The position numbers and the translations under genes were made by a program. The notes beneath the pieces were generated by a model. The model was not told the origin of the DNA. It ran no database searches and was given only the letters and a program-made list of their open reading frames with translations. From Paenibacillus_G sp049942825 (GTDB taxonomy: Bacteria; Bacillota; Bacilli; Paenibacillales; NBRC-103111), in assembly GCF_049942825.1 (NCBI RefSeq), contig NZ_CP187970.1, forward strand, positions 5,208,001-5,272,000: a stretch of 64,000 nucleotides of DNA. Reading direction: 5' to 3'. Each line of letters begins with the position of its first letter. Within the stretch, counting starts at the first letter, position 1. Shown here one piece after another: positions 9,371 through 17,515 of this stretch.

Positions 9371-9573
9371 TATGTCTGCATGTGGGGCGGTTCTAGCGGG
9401 AGGCCGCCGGATCCCTTCGCCGGCCCTGCTGTCCGCGAAGCGGCTCTCCAGCCCTTCCGTTCCGTTTGTCCTGCTCGAAGGCGCAGGGACGCGGACCATG
9501 CGGCGGCAGATCCGGGCAAAGTGCCCTCCCTGCTTCTGCCATTCTCTGAACTTTCTCACGGCCTCCGGAGAGG

Positions 9574-12405
9574 CTATTTCAGCCTTACCCAGCTGACCTG
9601 TACAGCCCCTTCGAAGAGAAGGTACACATCCCTTAAGCCTGCCGCTCCGGTCAGCGCCGTGCTCACCGTCGTCCATGCCTGCCATCCGCCGGTCGGCGGC
9701 ACCGCAACCCGGCCTGCGGATGGTCCGTCCGGTGCGTCCAGCCGGATCTCAATCGAGCCCCCCGGCTGCGGCGCCGTGACACGCGCTTCGAAGGCTGCCG
9801 TGCCGGCGTCCAGGTCCGATGCATGGAACGCAATCCAGCCGCCTGCCTGGGAGCTGCGTATGCTTGTTCCTCCCTCGCGGCACTCTTCAATAATGACCCC
9901 TTCGTAATCGTCGTAGTTCGCCGCCGCCACGCTCTCGTCCAGCCGGCGCGGCGGCACGGATTCACCTTCCACCTTGAGCTCAACAGCGAGCGGAAGGTTC
10001 CCGGAAGAACCGCCGGCCATGAAGCGGTAAGTGCCGCCTTCCACGCACCAGATCTCCCGCGTCACATCCCAGAATGCCAGCTGTGATGCCCGTACCGTCA
10101 GCTCAACGATTTCCGTCTGCCCTGGGAGCAGATGGATTCTCCGGAAGCCGGCGAGCGTCTTGAGGGGCCGCCGCACCCGGGATTTCCCCGCCCTGACATA
10201 GAGCTGGACAACCTCATCCCCCGCCCGGCTGCCGGTGTTCTGTACCGTCACCCGGACCGTGACCGCTCCCTCTTCCAGCGCCCCGCTTTGCCCTTTTTCC
10301 GGTAACTGAATGTCCAGGTAGCGGAATTCCGTGTAAGAGAGCCCATGGCCGAACGGATACAGCACCTCCCCGTCAAAATACTGGTACGTGCGCTTCCCCT
10401 TGATGATATCGTAATCGAGCAGGTCCGGCAGATCCGCAGCCGTCTTGTACCAGGTCATGTTCAGCCTGCCACCCGGATTGTAATCCCCGAACAGCACGTC
10501 CGCCGCCGCGCGGCCAAGCTCCTGGCCAGCATGGGACGTATACAGAATCGCCGGCACATGAGCCTGTGCCCAGTTCACCGCGAACGGGTAGCTGCCGACC
10601 AGCATGGCCACCGTGCGGGGATTGGCCGCCTGCACCGCCTGCAGCAGCGCTTCCTGGGCAGGCGCCAGCGTCAGGTCCGGCCGGTCGACGCATTCCTTGC
10701 CGTTGATGAACGGCGAATTGCCGAGGAACACGACGGCCGTATCGGCCCGGCGCGCCGCTTCCACTGCCGCCTGCAGACCGTCCTCGAGCAGCTCGAGCAC
10801 GAAGCGCTCCTCCCCGTCGGCTGCCGCGCCTTCGTTCACGACTTCGGCTGCCGTCAATCCCTGGACTCCTGCAGTGATCGCCCGGCCTTCCCAAGATTTC
10901 CAAACCGAGCTGCCGTCCGGACCTTCCTCAAAGCCAAATGCTTCCTTGACGAACCAGCCCTTGGCCTCCGCCGACGAAGCCGCCAGCCCCTCATCGCCTT
11001 CGGTAACGTACAGACCGCTGCTTTCGCTTTTCAGCGTGACGCTTCCCCAGCCCCAGTCGGTCCGCTCGAACACTTCCGCCTCTTCGGCTGTTCCGTCCGC
11101 CGTCAGTAACCGGCCGGCCGTGCCTCCGAGCCGGACATACCCTCCGGTGCGCAGCGACTTGATCCGGATGCGGTCGCCCCCCGTCCGGTGCGCAACCGCC
11201 CCGGGCGCCATCCGTCCCGCGAGCCCCTCCAGCGGGGTGATGCGGTAGGGCGGCGTCCCGCTGTACCAGTCCGTATGGACGACATCCGCCAGCGGGCCGA
11301 TCACGGCCAGAGATGCCGGCTGCCGGAGCGGGAGCAGACCGTCGTTCTTGAGGAGCACGAAGCCTTCTCTGGCAGCCTGCAGGGACAGCGCGGCATGCTC
11401 CGGCGCGCACAGCTTCTCCTCCGGCACATGCGCATACGGATTCTCCTCCGCTCCGTCGAATTCACCGAGCCGAAGCCGTACGCGGAACGCATTGCGGATC
11501 GCCCGGTCGAGGTCCTCCTCGGTGAGGAGCCCCCCTTCCAGCGCATCCCTGACGGCGCGCAGCGTAATGCCGGCATCGTCGGTGATGCTGTCGATGCCGC
11601 TGCAGACCGATGCGGCGACCGCCTCCGCATACGAGGCGAAATAGCGGTGCTCGTTCACCGTCCCGAGCACATCGCCCGCATCGCTGACGACGAAGCCGTC
11701 CATGCCCCATTCCCCTTTCACGATTGCGTTCACGTCGGGGTTCAGGTTGCACGGCGTACCGTTCACCGAATTGTAGGCGGTCATCATCGACTGGGCGCCG
11801 CCTTCGCGAAACGCCGGCTCGAACGCCTTAAGATAATACTCGCGCAGGTTCCGCGGATCGATCGAGGCCGAGCATTCTCCGCGCCCGATCTCGTTATTGT
11901 TGCCGAGGAAGTGCTTGAGCGTGGCCGCCGTTTTGAGATAAAAGGGATGATCGCCCTGCATGCCCTTCACAAGCTCCGTGGAGAGACGGCCCGTCAGATA
12001 CGGGTCCTCACCGTAGGCCTCCTCCGTCCGTCCCCAGCGGGGATCCCGCTCCATGTCCACGGTAGGCGCCCAAATCGTCAGGCCGTTGATCTCCGGGTCG
12101 CGCTGGTAGTACACCCTGGCCTCATCGCCGATGACCGAGCCGATCTTCTTCAGCAGCTCCGGGTTCCACGTGCAGGCCAGCCCGATATTCTGCGGAAAAA
12201 CCGTAGCCTCCCCAAGCCATGCCACGCCGTGGGCGCCTTCGGTCCCGTGCTTGTACCTGGGAATACCGAGCCGCGGAATCTCCTCCTGGTACTGGCACAT
12301 GAGGTTGATTTTCTCTTCCAAGGTCAAGCGGGACACCAGGTCCTGCACCCGTTCCTCCAGCGGCAGGCGCCTATCCTGAAACGGCAGTTTCGTTCGGGTT
12401 GTCAT
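9574..12405 (-). CDS. Glycoside hydrolase family 3 beta-glycosidase with inserted domain and C-terminal carbohydrate-binding module
   Basis: A 943-residue enzyme with no signal peptide, so probably cytoplasmic. The GH3 TIM barrel spans about residues 20-310 with KHFLGNN (164-170) and the nucleophile Asp242 in VVSDAGD. The alpha/beta second domain is split: it begins near 345 (GFVLLKNDGLLPL) and resumes at about 545-680 with KECVDRPDL (570-578), which carries acid/base-type residues. Between them, about 411-540, is an extra block with trefoil-like repeats (RIKSLRTGGYVRLGG). A fibronectin-III-like domain ends the core (about 720-810), and a CBM6-like module follows (GGTSIRSSQAGGWIAF to the end). 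AAGGAGAG precedes the start. Likely beta-glucosidase or beta-xylosidase. Confidence 0.92.
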   Translation of the reverse strand: MTTRTKLPFQDRRLPLEERVQDLVSRLTLEEKINLMCQYQEEIPRLGIPRYKHGTEGAHGVAWLGEATVFPQNIGLACTWNPELLKKIGSVIGDEARVYYQRDPEINGLTIWAPTVDMERDPRWGRTEEAYGEDPYLTGRLSTELVKGMQGDHPFYLKTAATLKHFLGNNNEIGRGECSASIDPRNLREYYLKAFEPAFREGGAQSMMTAYNSVNGTPCNLNPDVNAIVKGEWGMDGFVVSDAGDVLGTVNEHRYFASYAEAVAASVCSGIDSITDDAGITLRAVRDALEGGLLTEEDLDRAIRNAFRVRLRLGEFDGAEENPYAHVPEEKLCAPEHAALSLQAAREGFVLLKNDGLLPLRQPASLAVIGPLADVVHTDWYSGTPPYRITPLEGLAGRMAPGAVAHRTGGDRIRIKSLRTGGYVRLGGTAGRLLTADGTAEEAEVFERTDWGWGSVTLKSESSGLYVTEGDEGLAASSAEAKGWFVKEAFGFEEGPDGSSVWKSWEGRAITAGVQGLTAAEVVNEGAAADGEERFVLELLEDGLQAAVEAARRADTAVVFLGNSPFINGKECVDRPDLTLAPAQEALLQAVQAANPRTVAMLVGSYPFAVNWAQAHVPAILYTSHAGQELGRAAADVLFGDYNPGGRLNMTWYKTAADLPDLLDYDIIKGKRTYQYFDGEVLYPFGHGLSYTEFRYLDIQLPEKGQSGALEEGAVTVRVTVQNTGSRAGDEVVQLYVRAGKSRVRRPLKTLAGFRRIHLLPGQTEIVELTVRASQLAFWDVTREIWCVEGGTYRFMAGGSSGNLPLAVELKVEGESVPPRRLDESVAAANYDDYEGVIIEECREGGTSIRSSQAGGWIAFHASDLDAGTAAFEARVTAPQPGGSIEIRLDAPDGPSAGRVAVPPTGGWQAWTTVSTALTGAAGLRDVYLLFEGAVQVSWVRLK

Positions 12406-12429
12406 ATGGATCTCTCCTTACCATCAGGC

Positions 12430-12443
12430 TGTAATCGCTTACG
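12430..12443 (-). promoter_or_regulatory. cre-like operator upstream of the GH3 gene
   Basis: TGTAATCGCTTACG resembles the CcpA/LacI-family consensus TGWAANCGNTNWCA and is nearly palindromic (GTAATCGCTTAC). It lies 25 bp before the GH3 start, just downstream of a TATACT box on the minus strand, a position expected for repression. Confidence 0.5.
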
Positions 12444-12587
12444 ATTTGCAGTATAACTGCATTGTAGCTTCTCAGCCGTCCTGCTCCTACCCTGTGAATT
12501 CTCTTCTTTTTCATATCAAAACCTCGCATGGTCCCAGGTACGAGCATGCCCTCGGACAGAGCGTATCGGCAAAAACAGCGCAGCCAA

Positions 12588-12620
12588 ACAAGCCCGCCGG
12601 CACCCTGCCGGCAGGCTTGT
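12588..12620 (-). terminator. Possible terminator after the small gene at 12723-12929
   Basis: ACAAGCC-GCCGGCA and TGCCGGC-GGCTTGT form a hairpin with a CCC loop. On the minus strand only a short TTTGG follows, so the terminator is weak or the hairpin has another role. Confidence 0.45.
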
Positions 12621-12722
12621 CTGGCAAAAGTCCGGCAGACGGAGCTTTCCCCGAGGCCTTTCCTTGAAGCTCAGCCGCGATGGGCAGACGCCTGTCCCCC
12701 AGCCTGCCTTGGCTTCGCTGTT

Positions 12723-12929
12723 CTAGTCGCTGGCTTGCTCTGACAGCTTGTCCTTATGCCGGAGCGAGCGCACGGCCAACTCCACCTGGATGACCGATAG
12801 GCCCGTCACCCGGGAGATCAGGAACACATCCTGCTCCTCAGACAAGTACGGATGCCGGGTGAACACGCCAAGAACCAACCGTTCATGGCTGGTCAGGCTG
12901 TCCGGCTGCGCCTGTTTCTGCTCGTTCAT
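12723..12929 (-). CDS. Small hypothetical protein, winged-helix-like (68 aa)
   Basis: A 68-residue gene with a strong AAGGAGGG ribosome site. The order of features (SHERLVLGVFTRHPYLSEEQ, then DVFLISRVTGLSVIQVELAVRSLRHKDKL) looks like a compact helix-turn-helix in which the second helix is followed by a short basic end. I do not recognise a named family. It could be a small DNA-binding regulator or an anti-regulator. It stands alone, divergent from the MerR gene whose promoter begins about 170 bp away. Confidence 0.65.
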   Translation of the reverse strand: MNEQKQAQPDSLTSHERLVLGVFTRHPYLSEEQDVFLISRVTGLSVIQVELAVRSLRHKDKLSEQASD

Positions 12930-13098
12930 CTCTCCCTCCTTCGCCTTGCTGAAGTGGACACGAAGCCGGTCATCGAAGCGAATGCAGCTCTGTGCGTCCC
13001 TGCCAAATCATTCGGACCCGCCGGCCCTCTTTTCGTCCGAGCCCAGGAATTTTTTCCTGGGTCTGGTAAGAAATCTATCTTTTTTCTCCAATAGATAG

Positions 13099-13127
13099 TT
13101 GCCCCGAGGTCAGCATTTGATTATAAT
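13099..13127 (+). promoter_or_regulatory. Promoter of the MerR-family regulator gene
   Basis: TTGCCC (13099-13104), a 17-bp spacer and a perfect TATAAT (13122-13127) lie about 75 bp before the MerR ATG. A dyad operator follows directly downstream of the likely start site. Confidence 0.6.
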
Positions 13128-13143
13128 TACAGCTAAGTGGTTA

Positions 13144-13163
13144 AGTTACAGTATAGTGTAACT
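13144..13163 (+). promoter_or_regulatory. Dyad operator in the MerR leader
   Basis: AGTTACAGTATAGTGTAACT: 7-bp arms AGTTACA/TGTAACT around a 6-bp centre. It sits between the -10 box and the ATG of the MerR gene. Autoregulation by the encoded regulator is an inference from position. Confidence 0.5.
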
Positions 13164-13200
13164 CATACACCTCACTGTATATTCAAGGAGGACGCCGCGC

Positions 13201-13614
13201 ATGCAGACCTATACGGCTAAGGAAATCACGGGTGAACTGCTCCAGACTTTTCCGCAGATCAATCTTCGAACGGTCCGGTACTACACGCAGATCGGCATTG
13301 TCCCGCCTCTCGAACTGGCCGGCAACAAGCGGGTCTACACCTCGAAGCACCTGCACTATTTTCGGGCCGTGCTTACGCTTGCGAAGACTGGGGAAAGCCT
13401 CGCTTCCATCCAGGAGAAGCTAAAGGATCTTCCCATGGAAGAGATCATCCGAATCGGCAACCAGATCACCGTCGTGGACAGCGGACAGGTGCTGCAGAAC
13501 GAGACGCATCAGGTAAGCGACGATGTGTTCATTACGCTTAGTCCCCGTGTCTCCGCAGAACTCAGGCAGAAGGTGATCGCTACCGTATCGAAGCTCGTAA
13601 AGGAAGGAGATTAG
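13201..13614 (+). CDS. MerR-family transcriptional regulator
   Basis: A 137-residue protein with AAGGAGG before its ATG. The N-terminal 70 residues form a MerR-type winged helix: LLQTFPQINLRTVRYYTQIGIVPP is the recognition region and NKRVYTSKHLHYFRAVLTLAKTGESLASIQEKL the wing and following helices. There are no clustered Cys residues typical of metal sensors, so the signal is unlikely to be a metal. The C-terminal half (ITVVDSGQVLQNETHQVSDDVFITLSP) is beta-rich and may fold with, or bind, the product of the next gene. That gene starts 2 bp after the stop, with its ribosome site inside the MerR coding end. Confidence 0.85.
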   Translation: MQTYTAKEITGELLQTFPQINLRTVRYYTQIGIVPPLELAGNKRVYTSKHLHYFRAVLTLAKTGESLASIQEKLKDLPMEEIIRIGNQITVVDSGQVLQNETHQVSDDVFITLSPRVSAELRQKVIATVSKLVKEGD

Positions 13615-13616
13615 AC

Positions 13617-14222
13617 ATGATGCAGATCCGGGAAGAGAGTCAGGAAGAAAACCAGGTTAAGATCAAATGGGCCAAAGGCGTCATGGAGCAGGAAGAAGGC
13701 ATGAATCATCTATGGATCGGCCTAGGGCCTCTCCCGGCTGGCTCAGTAGTGGAGGTTCATGTGGAGTGCCCTGCCGGCTTTTACCGTTCACCCAACCTTA
13801 CTGGCTATGCCGAGTCAACAGATGGAGTGACCCGCCACACTTTCACCGGTACGGCTCCTGGGGAAGTGATATACGAGGTTGGCGTGCGTAAGGAAATCCC
13901 CTACACGGAAGCTGAGTTTCGCATTCGGATCCGGTGTACCGCTCCGGATGGTCAGTGCCGTGAGTCAGTCCATCTGACCCGGGTTCGGCTGAGCCGCGAA
14001 GAAGACTTTGATCCCGAACTGGACGGGGAGGTTGTCGCCCGGGTCACGGCGCTGCTTGGCCCTCCATCCCCAGTCCCTCAGGAAGATCGGGGTGAAAACG
14101 AAACTTGGCCCTATGTGTTGATCCCTCCATTGGTCCGCAGTGCTGAGCTGTCCGAGTGGGAGAAGAGATACCGGATTGACTATCGAATCCCTCCCCTCTC
14201 GGTTATCCCATCCGTTTTTTGA
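13617..14222 (+). CDS. Hypothetical protein co-transcribed with the MerR regulator
   Basis: A 201-residue protein with no recognised family. GGAGATTAGAC precedes two adjacent ATGs (13617 and 13620). No signal peptide or membrane helix is visible, so it is likely cytoplasmic. The middle part alternates hydrophobic and polar residues in a beta-sandwich manner (GSVVEVHVECPAGFYRSP, GEVIYEVGVRKEIPYTEAEFRIRIRC) and the tail is Pro-rich and acidic. The 2-bp spacing to the MerR gene suggests the two act together, for example as sensor partner or target. Function unknown. Confidence 0.7.
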   Translation: MMQIREESQEENQVKIKWAKGVMEQEEGMNHLWIGLGPLPAGSVVEVHVECPAGFYRSPNLTGYAESTDGVTRHTFTGTAPGEVIYEVGVRKEIPYTEAEFRIRIRCTAPDGQCRESVHLTRVRLSREEDFDPELDGEVVARVTALLGPPSPVPQEDRGENETWPYVLIPPLVRSAELSEWEKRYRIDYRIPPLSVIPSVF

Positions 14223-14283
14223 ATAGCCCATCGAAAAAAACAGCAATTATAAAGGTTTCTTTAGTACCTTAGAGTGTGACATC

Positions 14284-14302
14284 TGTTATAGTGAACATAA
14301 CA
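14284..14302 (+). promoter_or_regulatory. Second dyad resembling the MerR operator
   Basis: TGTTATAGTGAACATAACA has arms TGTTAT/ATAACA. It shares the core TATAGTG and the half-site GTTA with the dyad at 13144-13163 and precedes the 55-residue gene at 14440. The -35 region is poor, as would suit an activator-dependent promoter. Its link to the MerR protein is inference. Confidence 0.35.
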
Positions 14303-14439
14303 ACAAAGTTTTGGGAGCTATGACTTCGACATCCGCAACGTGGGCACTTGGATGCGAACGAGCTGGTAGTGCAACCGACCATCTTCTATTTGGAGAGGGT
14401 CTTTTTTGTTTCCCTCTTCACATCAATTAGGGGGTGTCC

Positions 14440-14607
14440 ATGATGGAGAAAGTTATCGAGAAGGAAGAAGAAAGAATCGTGAGAGCCGAGGACATTGTGC
14501 GCTTCCTGGAGATTGATCCCGAAGCTTACATGCGGTGGTGCCGGCACCATAGAGGTGGGCCGTCCGAGGATCATGAAGCGGTGGTACACATTCCGCTGGT
14601 ATCGTAA
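14440..14607 (+). CDS. Small acidic hypothetical protein (55 aa)
   Basis: ATG at 14440, preceded by AGGGGGTG at good spacing; a second ATG follows directly. The 55-residue product starts MMEKVIEKEEERIVRAEDIV and ends with DHEAVVHIPLVS. It is charged, has no membrane helix, and is not recognised. The segment EDIVRFLEIDPEAYMRWCRHH resembles the short helices found before MerR/HTH domains. It lies downstream of a dyad similar to the MerR operator. A possible terminator for upstream transcription (hairpin then TTTTTT) ends at about 14408, so it is probably its own unit. Confidence 0.55.
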   Translation: MMEKVIEKEEERIVRAEDIVRFLEIDPEAYMRWCRHHRGGPSEDHEAVVHIPLVS

Positions 14608-14700
14608 GGCCCTCAGCGTCTGCTGCCCTTCACAGCAGGAAATTCTTGGCCTAAGAACGTGAAGCATTGTCGTTAACTAAAAATAAACGTTCCACATTTG

Positions 14701-14737
14701 AGGGGTCACTGTGAACTTTAGGTCGCGTGACCCTTTT
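14701..14737 (+). terminator. Possible terminator after the 55-residue gene
   Basis: AGGGGTCAC and GTGACCCTTTT form a 7- to 9-bp stem with a 17-base loop and a short T-run on the plus strand. It lies about 95 bp beyond the stop at 14607 and next to the convergent hydrolase gene. Confidence 0.45.
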
Positions 14738-14750
14738 GGCGTGTCCGGCT

Positions 14751-15500
14751 TTACAGTGGGCCGGCCTCCTCGCCCTCCCACAGCTTCAGCCATCCGAGGA
14801 CCGCGTCCAGCACCCGGTCCAGGTTGCTCCGCCCCGCCGCATCCCGGTAAGCGCTGCCGGAGCGGAAGTAATCCGGATGCCCGCCGGTGAGCGGTAGCGT
14901 GATTTGGACGGCCGGCGCATACTTCTCCGCCTGCCAATAGGGCAAGCCTCCCCTCCCTCTGCTCCAGCCTCCCCATGTTCCCAGCCGGGTCACGGGGTCC
15001 GGCGCCCTCCCTCCCTTACTCATCGCCCGGATGTACAGGGTGTACTCCCGAAGCTCCGGCGGAACCGGGCACTTCGGAGACCCGACCATAACGACGCGGA
15101 GCGAGGAAGGCGGCCGGCCTGTCCGCCGCAGTAGGATCGATGCGGCATGGACCGCCGCCATGCCGCCGGCACTGTGGCCGACAAGCACGGTCAGCATGCC
15201 GGAGGGCTCCTCCTCCACCAGCACCGCTTCGGCCGCCCGGCTCCCGCCCAGAGAGCGCTCCGGCCGCCCCGCCCGCAGCAGCACGTCGCGGCGCGTCTCG
15301 TGCAGCTGCCTCAGCCCCCCGCGGCTGCGGTCGCCGTAGGGGTACAGCTGCTGTGCCGACGTCTGCAGCCCCTGACTGCGCAGACGGTCCGCAAGCGCCG
15401 CGCCCAGCTCCTGCATGAAGTTCGGGTAGGTCAATATCCCCGACAAACAATACACCGCGATCTTCCGCGGCATGCCGCCGGCTTCCAGCTCATCTTTCAT
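14751..15500 (-). CDS. Alpha/beta-hydrolase-like protein
   Basis: A 249-residue protein with a nucleophile elbow VGHSAGG (Ser110). The N-terminus (KIAVYCLSGILTYPNFMQELGAALADRL) fits the first strand, oxyanion turn and helix of lipase/esterase-like alpha/beta hydrolases. A possible catalytic histidine is in LPLTGGHPDYFRSGSAYRD, which also resembles a substrate-shielding loop. There is no signal peptide. The start at 15500 is preceded by GGAGAGG; other starts within 10 codons are possible. Substrate unknown. Confidence 0.7.
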   Translation of the reverse strand: MKDELEAGGMPRKIAVYCLSGILTYPNFMQELGAALADRLRSQGLQTSAQQLYPYGDRSRGGLRQLHETRRDVLLRAGRPERSLGGSRAAEAVLVEEEPSGMLTVLVGHSAGGMAAVHAASILLRRTGRPPSSLRVVMVGSPKCPVPPELREYTLYIRAMSKGGRAPDPVTRLGTWGGWSRGRGGLPYWQAEKYAPAVQITLPLTGGHPDYFRSGSAYRDAAGRSNLDRVLDAVLGWLKLWEGEEAGPL

Positions 15501-15853
15501 CCTCTATCCTCTCCGCTCAACCTGTTCGCTGCCGCCATTATACCATACCCGCTTCGCGATTCGAATTCGCACGAAGCTGTCTTCCTTTGGTTCCATGCGA
15601 ATCCGCATCCCAATCGACTGGGAAGCACCTTCAACCCGGCAACAATAACTATAACCAGTTTCTCCCTTCGATCCGGGCTTCGGATAGGGTAATCTTGGAA
15701 TAGGGTTGGCGTTACTCCACCCCCCATAACGCATTACCCTAATTTCTTTGACAGGAGCGTGCCTGAGATGATCATTCACTTCATTCGTTTACGATAAAGA
15801 GAGCCGGCGACGGTTCATAACAGCCCAAAAAACGAATGAAACGAGGGATCACC
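15501..15853. other. Divergent intergenic region with nested dyads
   Basis: This 353-bp gap separates two divergent hydrolase genes. No gene was found. AGGGTAAT (about 15687) and GCGTTA pair with the continuous 3' arm TAACGCATTACCCT (about 15727-15740), giving a long bulged hairpin or a double operator. A second dyad GCTTCG...CGAAGC lies near 15551-15577. No clear -35/-10 pair was recognised. Confidence 0.4.
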
Positions 15854-16708
15854 ATGTCCGAAAAAGTCATTGCATCTCACGATATCGAGCTGTGTACGGA
15901 AAGCTTCGGAGACCCCCGGCATCCGGCGGTCTTATTGATTATGGGAGCGATGTGCTCCATGGTTTATTGGGACGAGGAGTTCTGCGGCCGTTTGGCGGCT
16001 GCGGGGCGGTTCGTCATCCGGTATGACAACCGGGATGTCGGACGTTCCACGGTCTATGCGCCGGGGCAGTCCAATTACAGCGTCGCCGATCTGGCGGATG
16101 ACGCAGCCGCAGTCCTGGATGCATACGGGATCGGGGAGGCCCACATCGTCGGCATGTCGCTTGGCGGCATGATTGGACAGGTTCTTGCCCTGAGGCACCC
16201 GGGCAGGGTGCTGACCCTGACCTTGATTGCATCCAGCCTGTTCGGCTCCGATGAGAATACGCGGGAGCTGCCGCCGATGGATCCGAAGATCCTTGAATAT
16301 CATGCGGGCGGTTCCGCCGTAGATTGGTCGAACGAGGAGGATGCTGCACGGTACCTGGTGGAAGGCTCCCGGCTGCTCTGCGGGCCGATGCGCACCTTTG
16401 ACGAGACCCGCGTCTCCAGGCAGGTCCGTCAGGAACTGCGGCGCGCCAGAAATCTCCTCAGTATGTACAATCACGCCCTGCTGAGAGGCGATGAGGCCTA
16501 TGAAGGCAGGATCCGGGAAATCCGGGTCCCGGCCCTGGTCATTCACGGCACGGAGGACACGGCGCTGCCCTACCCGCATGCGCTGGCCCTGGCCGGCGAG
16601 CTGCCGATGGCCTCGCTGCTTCCCTTGGATGGCGCCGGGCACGAAGTGCATCCTGAGGATTGGAAGACGATCATCAGCGCGATTGCGAAGCACACCGCAG
16701 GCATCTAG
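15854..16708 (+). CDS. Alpha/beta fold hydrolase (esterase/RdmC-like)
   Basis: A 284-residue protein; the start at 15854 is chosen for its GAGGG ribosome site 7 bases away, although an in-frame ATG lies 18 bp upstream. The catalytic triad is visible: Ser102 in the elbow GMSLGGM, Asp in VIHGTEDTALP, and His in DGAGHEVH near the end. The oxyanion region (LLIMGAMCSMVYWDEEF) and the signature RYDNRDVGRS are typical of the aclacinomycin methylesterase/3-oxoadipate enol-lactonase group. No signal peptide, so it acts in the cytoplasm. Substrate unknown. Confidence 0.9.
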   Translation: MSEKVIASHDIELCTESFGDPRHPAVLLIMGAMCSMVYWDEEFCGRLAAAGRFVIRYDNRDVGRSTVYAPGQSNYSVADLADDAAAVLDAYGIGEAHIVGMSLGGMIGQVLALRHPGRVLTLTLIASSLFGSDENTRELPPMDPKILEYHAGGSAVDWSNEEDAARYLVEGSRLLCGPMRTFDETRVSRQVRQELRRARNLLSMYNHALLRGDEAYEGRIREIRVPALVIHGTEDTALPYPHALALAGELPMASLLPLDGAGHEVHPEDWKTIISAIAKHTAGI

Positions 16709-16734
16709 CCACGGTGCGGCGTAACGGCAGGAGT

Positions 16735-16770
16735 AAGAGCTGCAGCCCCAGGCTGCAGCTCTTCTCGTTA
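16735..16770 (+). terminator. Terminator of the hydrolase gene
   Basis: A 12-bp perfect stem AAGAGCTGCAGC / GCTGCAGCTCTT is followed by CTCGTT, 27 bp after the stop. Confidence 0.7.
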
Positions 16771-16825
16771 TCTCACCTTTACGGCAGTCCTCCCGTCCAA
16801 CCGGCCTCACTCCATTCCCCCAAAT

Positions 16826-16874
16826 AAAAAGACTCTTGCAGCAGCATCCGCAGAAGATGCGCCCAAAGAGCCGG
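16826..16874 (-). terminator. Terminator of the PadR-like gene
   Basis: On the minus strand a two-part stem (CTCTT outer, GCATC/GATGC inner) is followed by a TCTTTTTATTT tail, about 50 bp beyond the stop at 16923. Confidence 0.65.
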
Positions 16875-16922
16875 CGATAGTGTGCATGGGTTCGTGATCT
16901 TTCCCAGTCCAAACGAATTAGG

Positions 16923-17318
16923 TCAGGTCACCTTGGTCTGGGCGAACTGTCCCACGTACGAGTCAAACAGCTTATACACCTTCTGTGCCAGCTTCACGCG
17001 GTCCGGCAGATCGGACAGCAGCGCCCGGAAATACACCATCCCGGAGTCGGTAATCTCATAATACCGGTTATAGCGGTTGTCGTCGCCCCACTCCCGCTTC
17101 ACGTGACCATTCTCCGCCAGCTTCTTGAGCCGTGCGCTAAGGTAGCCGTCGTTCACCCCGACCCCATCCAGCGATTTGATGATCCACTGCTCCATTTCGC
17201 TGGCATACCGGCGGCCCTTCTGGAGCTCCGACAATACCATGAAGTCGATGACCTGCTGCACTTTCACTACGTGTCCAAGCGATTCTTCCTTGACGACCGG
17301 ATCCTGGTTGCGTGCCAT
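16923..17318 (-). CDS. PadR-family-like transcriptional regulator
   Basis: A 131-residue DNA-binding protein. The N-terminal half is a winged helix: VIDFMVLSELQKGRRYASEMEQWI (helix 1 and 2) and GVNDGYLSARLKKLAENGHVKREWGDDNRYNRYYEITDSG (recognition helix, wing, and the conserved YEIT end of PadR wings). The last 35 residues form a dimer helix (DRVKLAQKVYKLFDSYVGQF). PadR proteins generally repress neighbouring stress or efflux genes, but no clear target lies beside it. Ribosome site GAGGTGAG precedes the ATG. Confidence 0.8.
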   Translation of the reverse strand: MARNQDPVVKEESLGHVVKVQQVIDFMVLSELQKGRRYASEMEQWIIKSLDGVGVNDGYLSARLKKLAENGHVKREWGDDNRYNRYYEITDSGMVYFRALLSDLPDRVKLAQKVYKLFDSYVGQFAQTKVT

Positions 17319-17442
17319 CCGCTTCTCACCTCATCTTCTGGATAAAGTCCTACAGCTTACTCCCATTATATCCCACGGTTTGCGGCGAAACAACACACTT
17401 GTTCCCCTTTGGCCTGCCGTCTTCGGTATTTCTTTTGCGAAG

Positions 17443-17479
17443 AAATAAAAAGACCGGCGTCCTCCCAGGGCGCCGGTCT
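17443..17479 (-). terminator. Terminator of the oxidase-like gene at 17516
   Basis: AGACCGGCG and CGCCGGTCT form a 9-bp stem; on the minus strand it is followed by TTTTTATTTC. Confidence 0.8.
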
Positions 17480-17515
17480 CCGCTTGGCTTGCCTGCCCTG
17501 GAGATGTTCCGCTTC

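Noticed and set aside
14751..15692. Overlapping frames on the plus strand beside the hydrolase gene at 14751-15500
   Set aside because: Ala/Arg/Pro-rich shadows of the hydrolase gene without ribosome sites.
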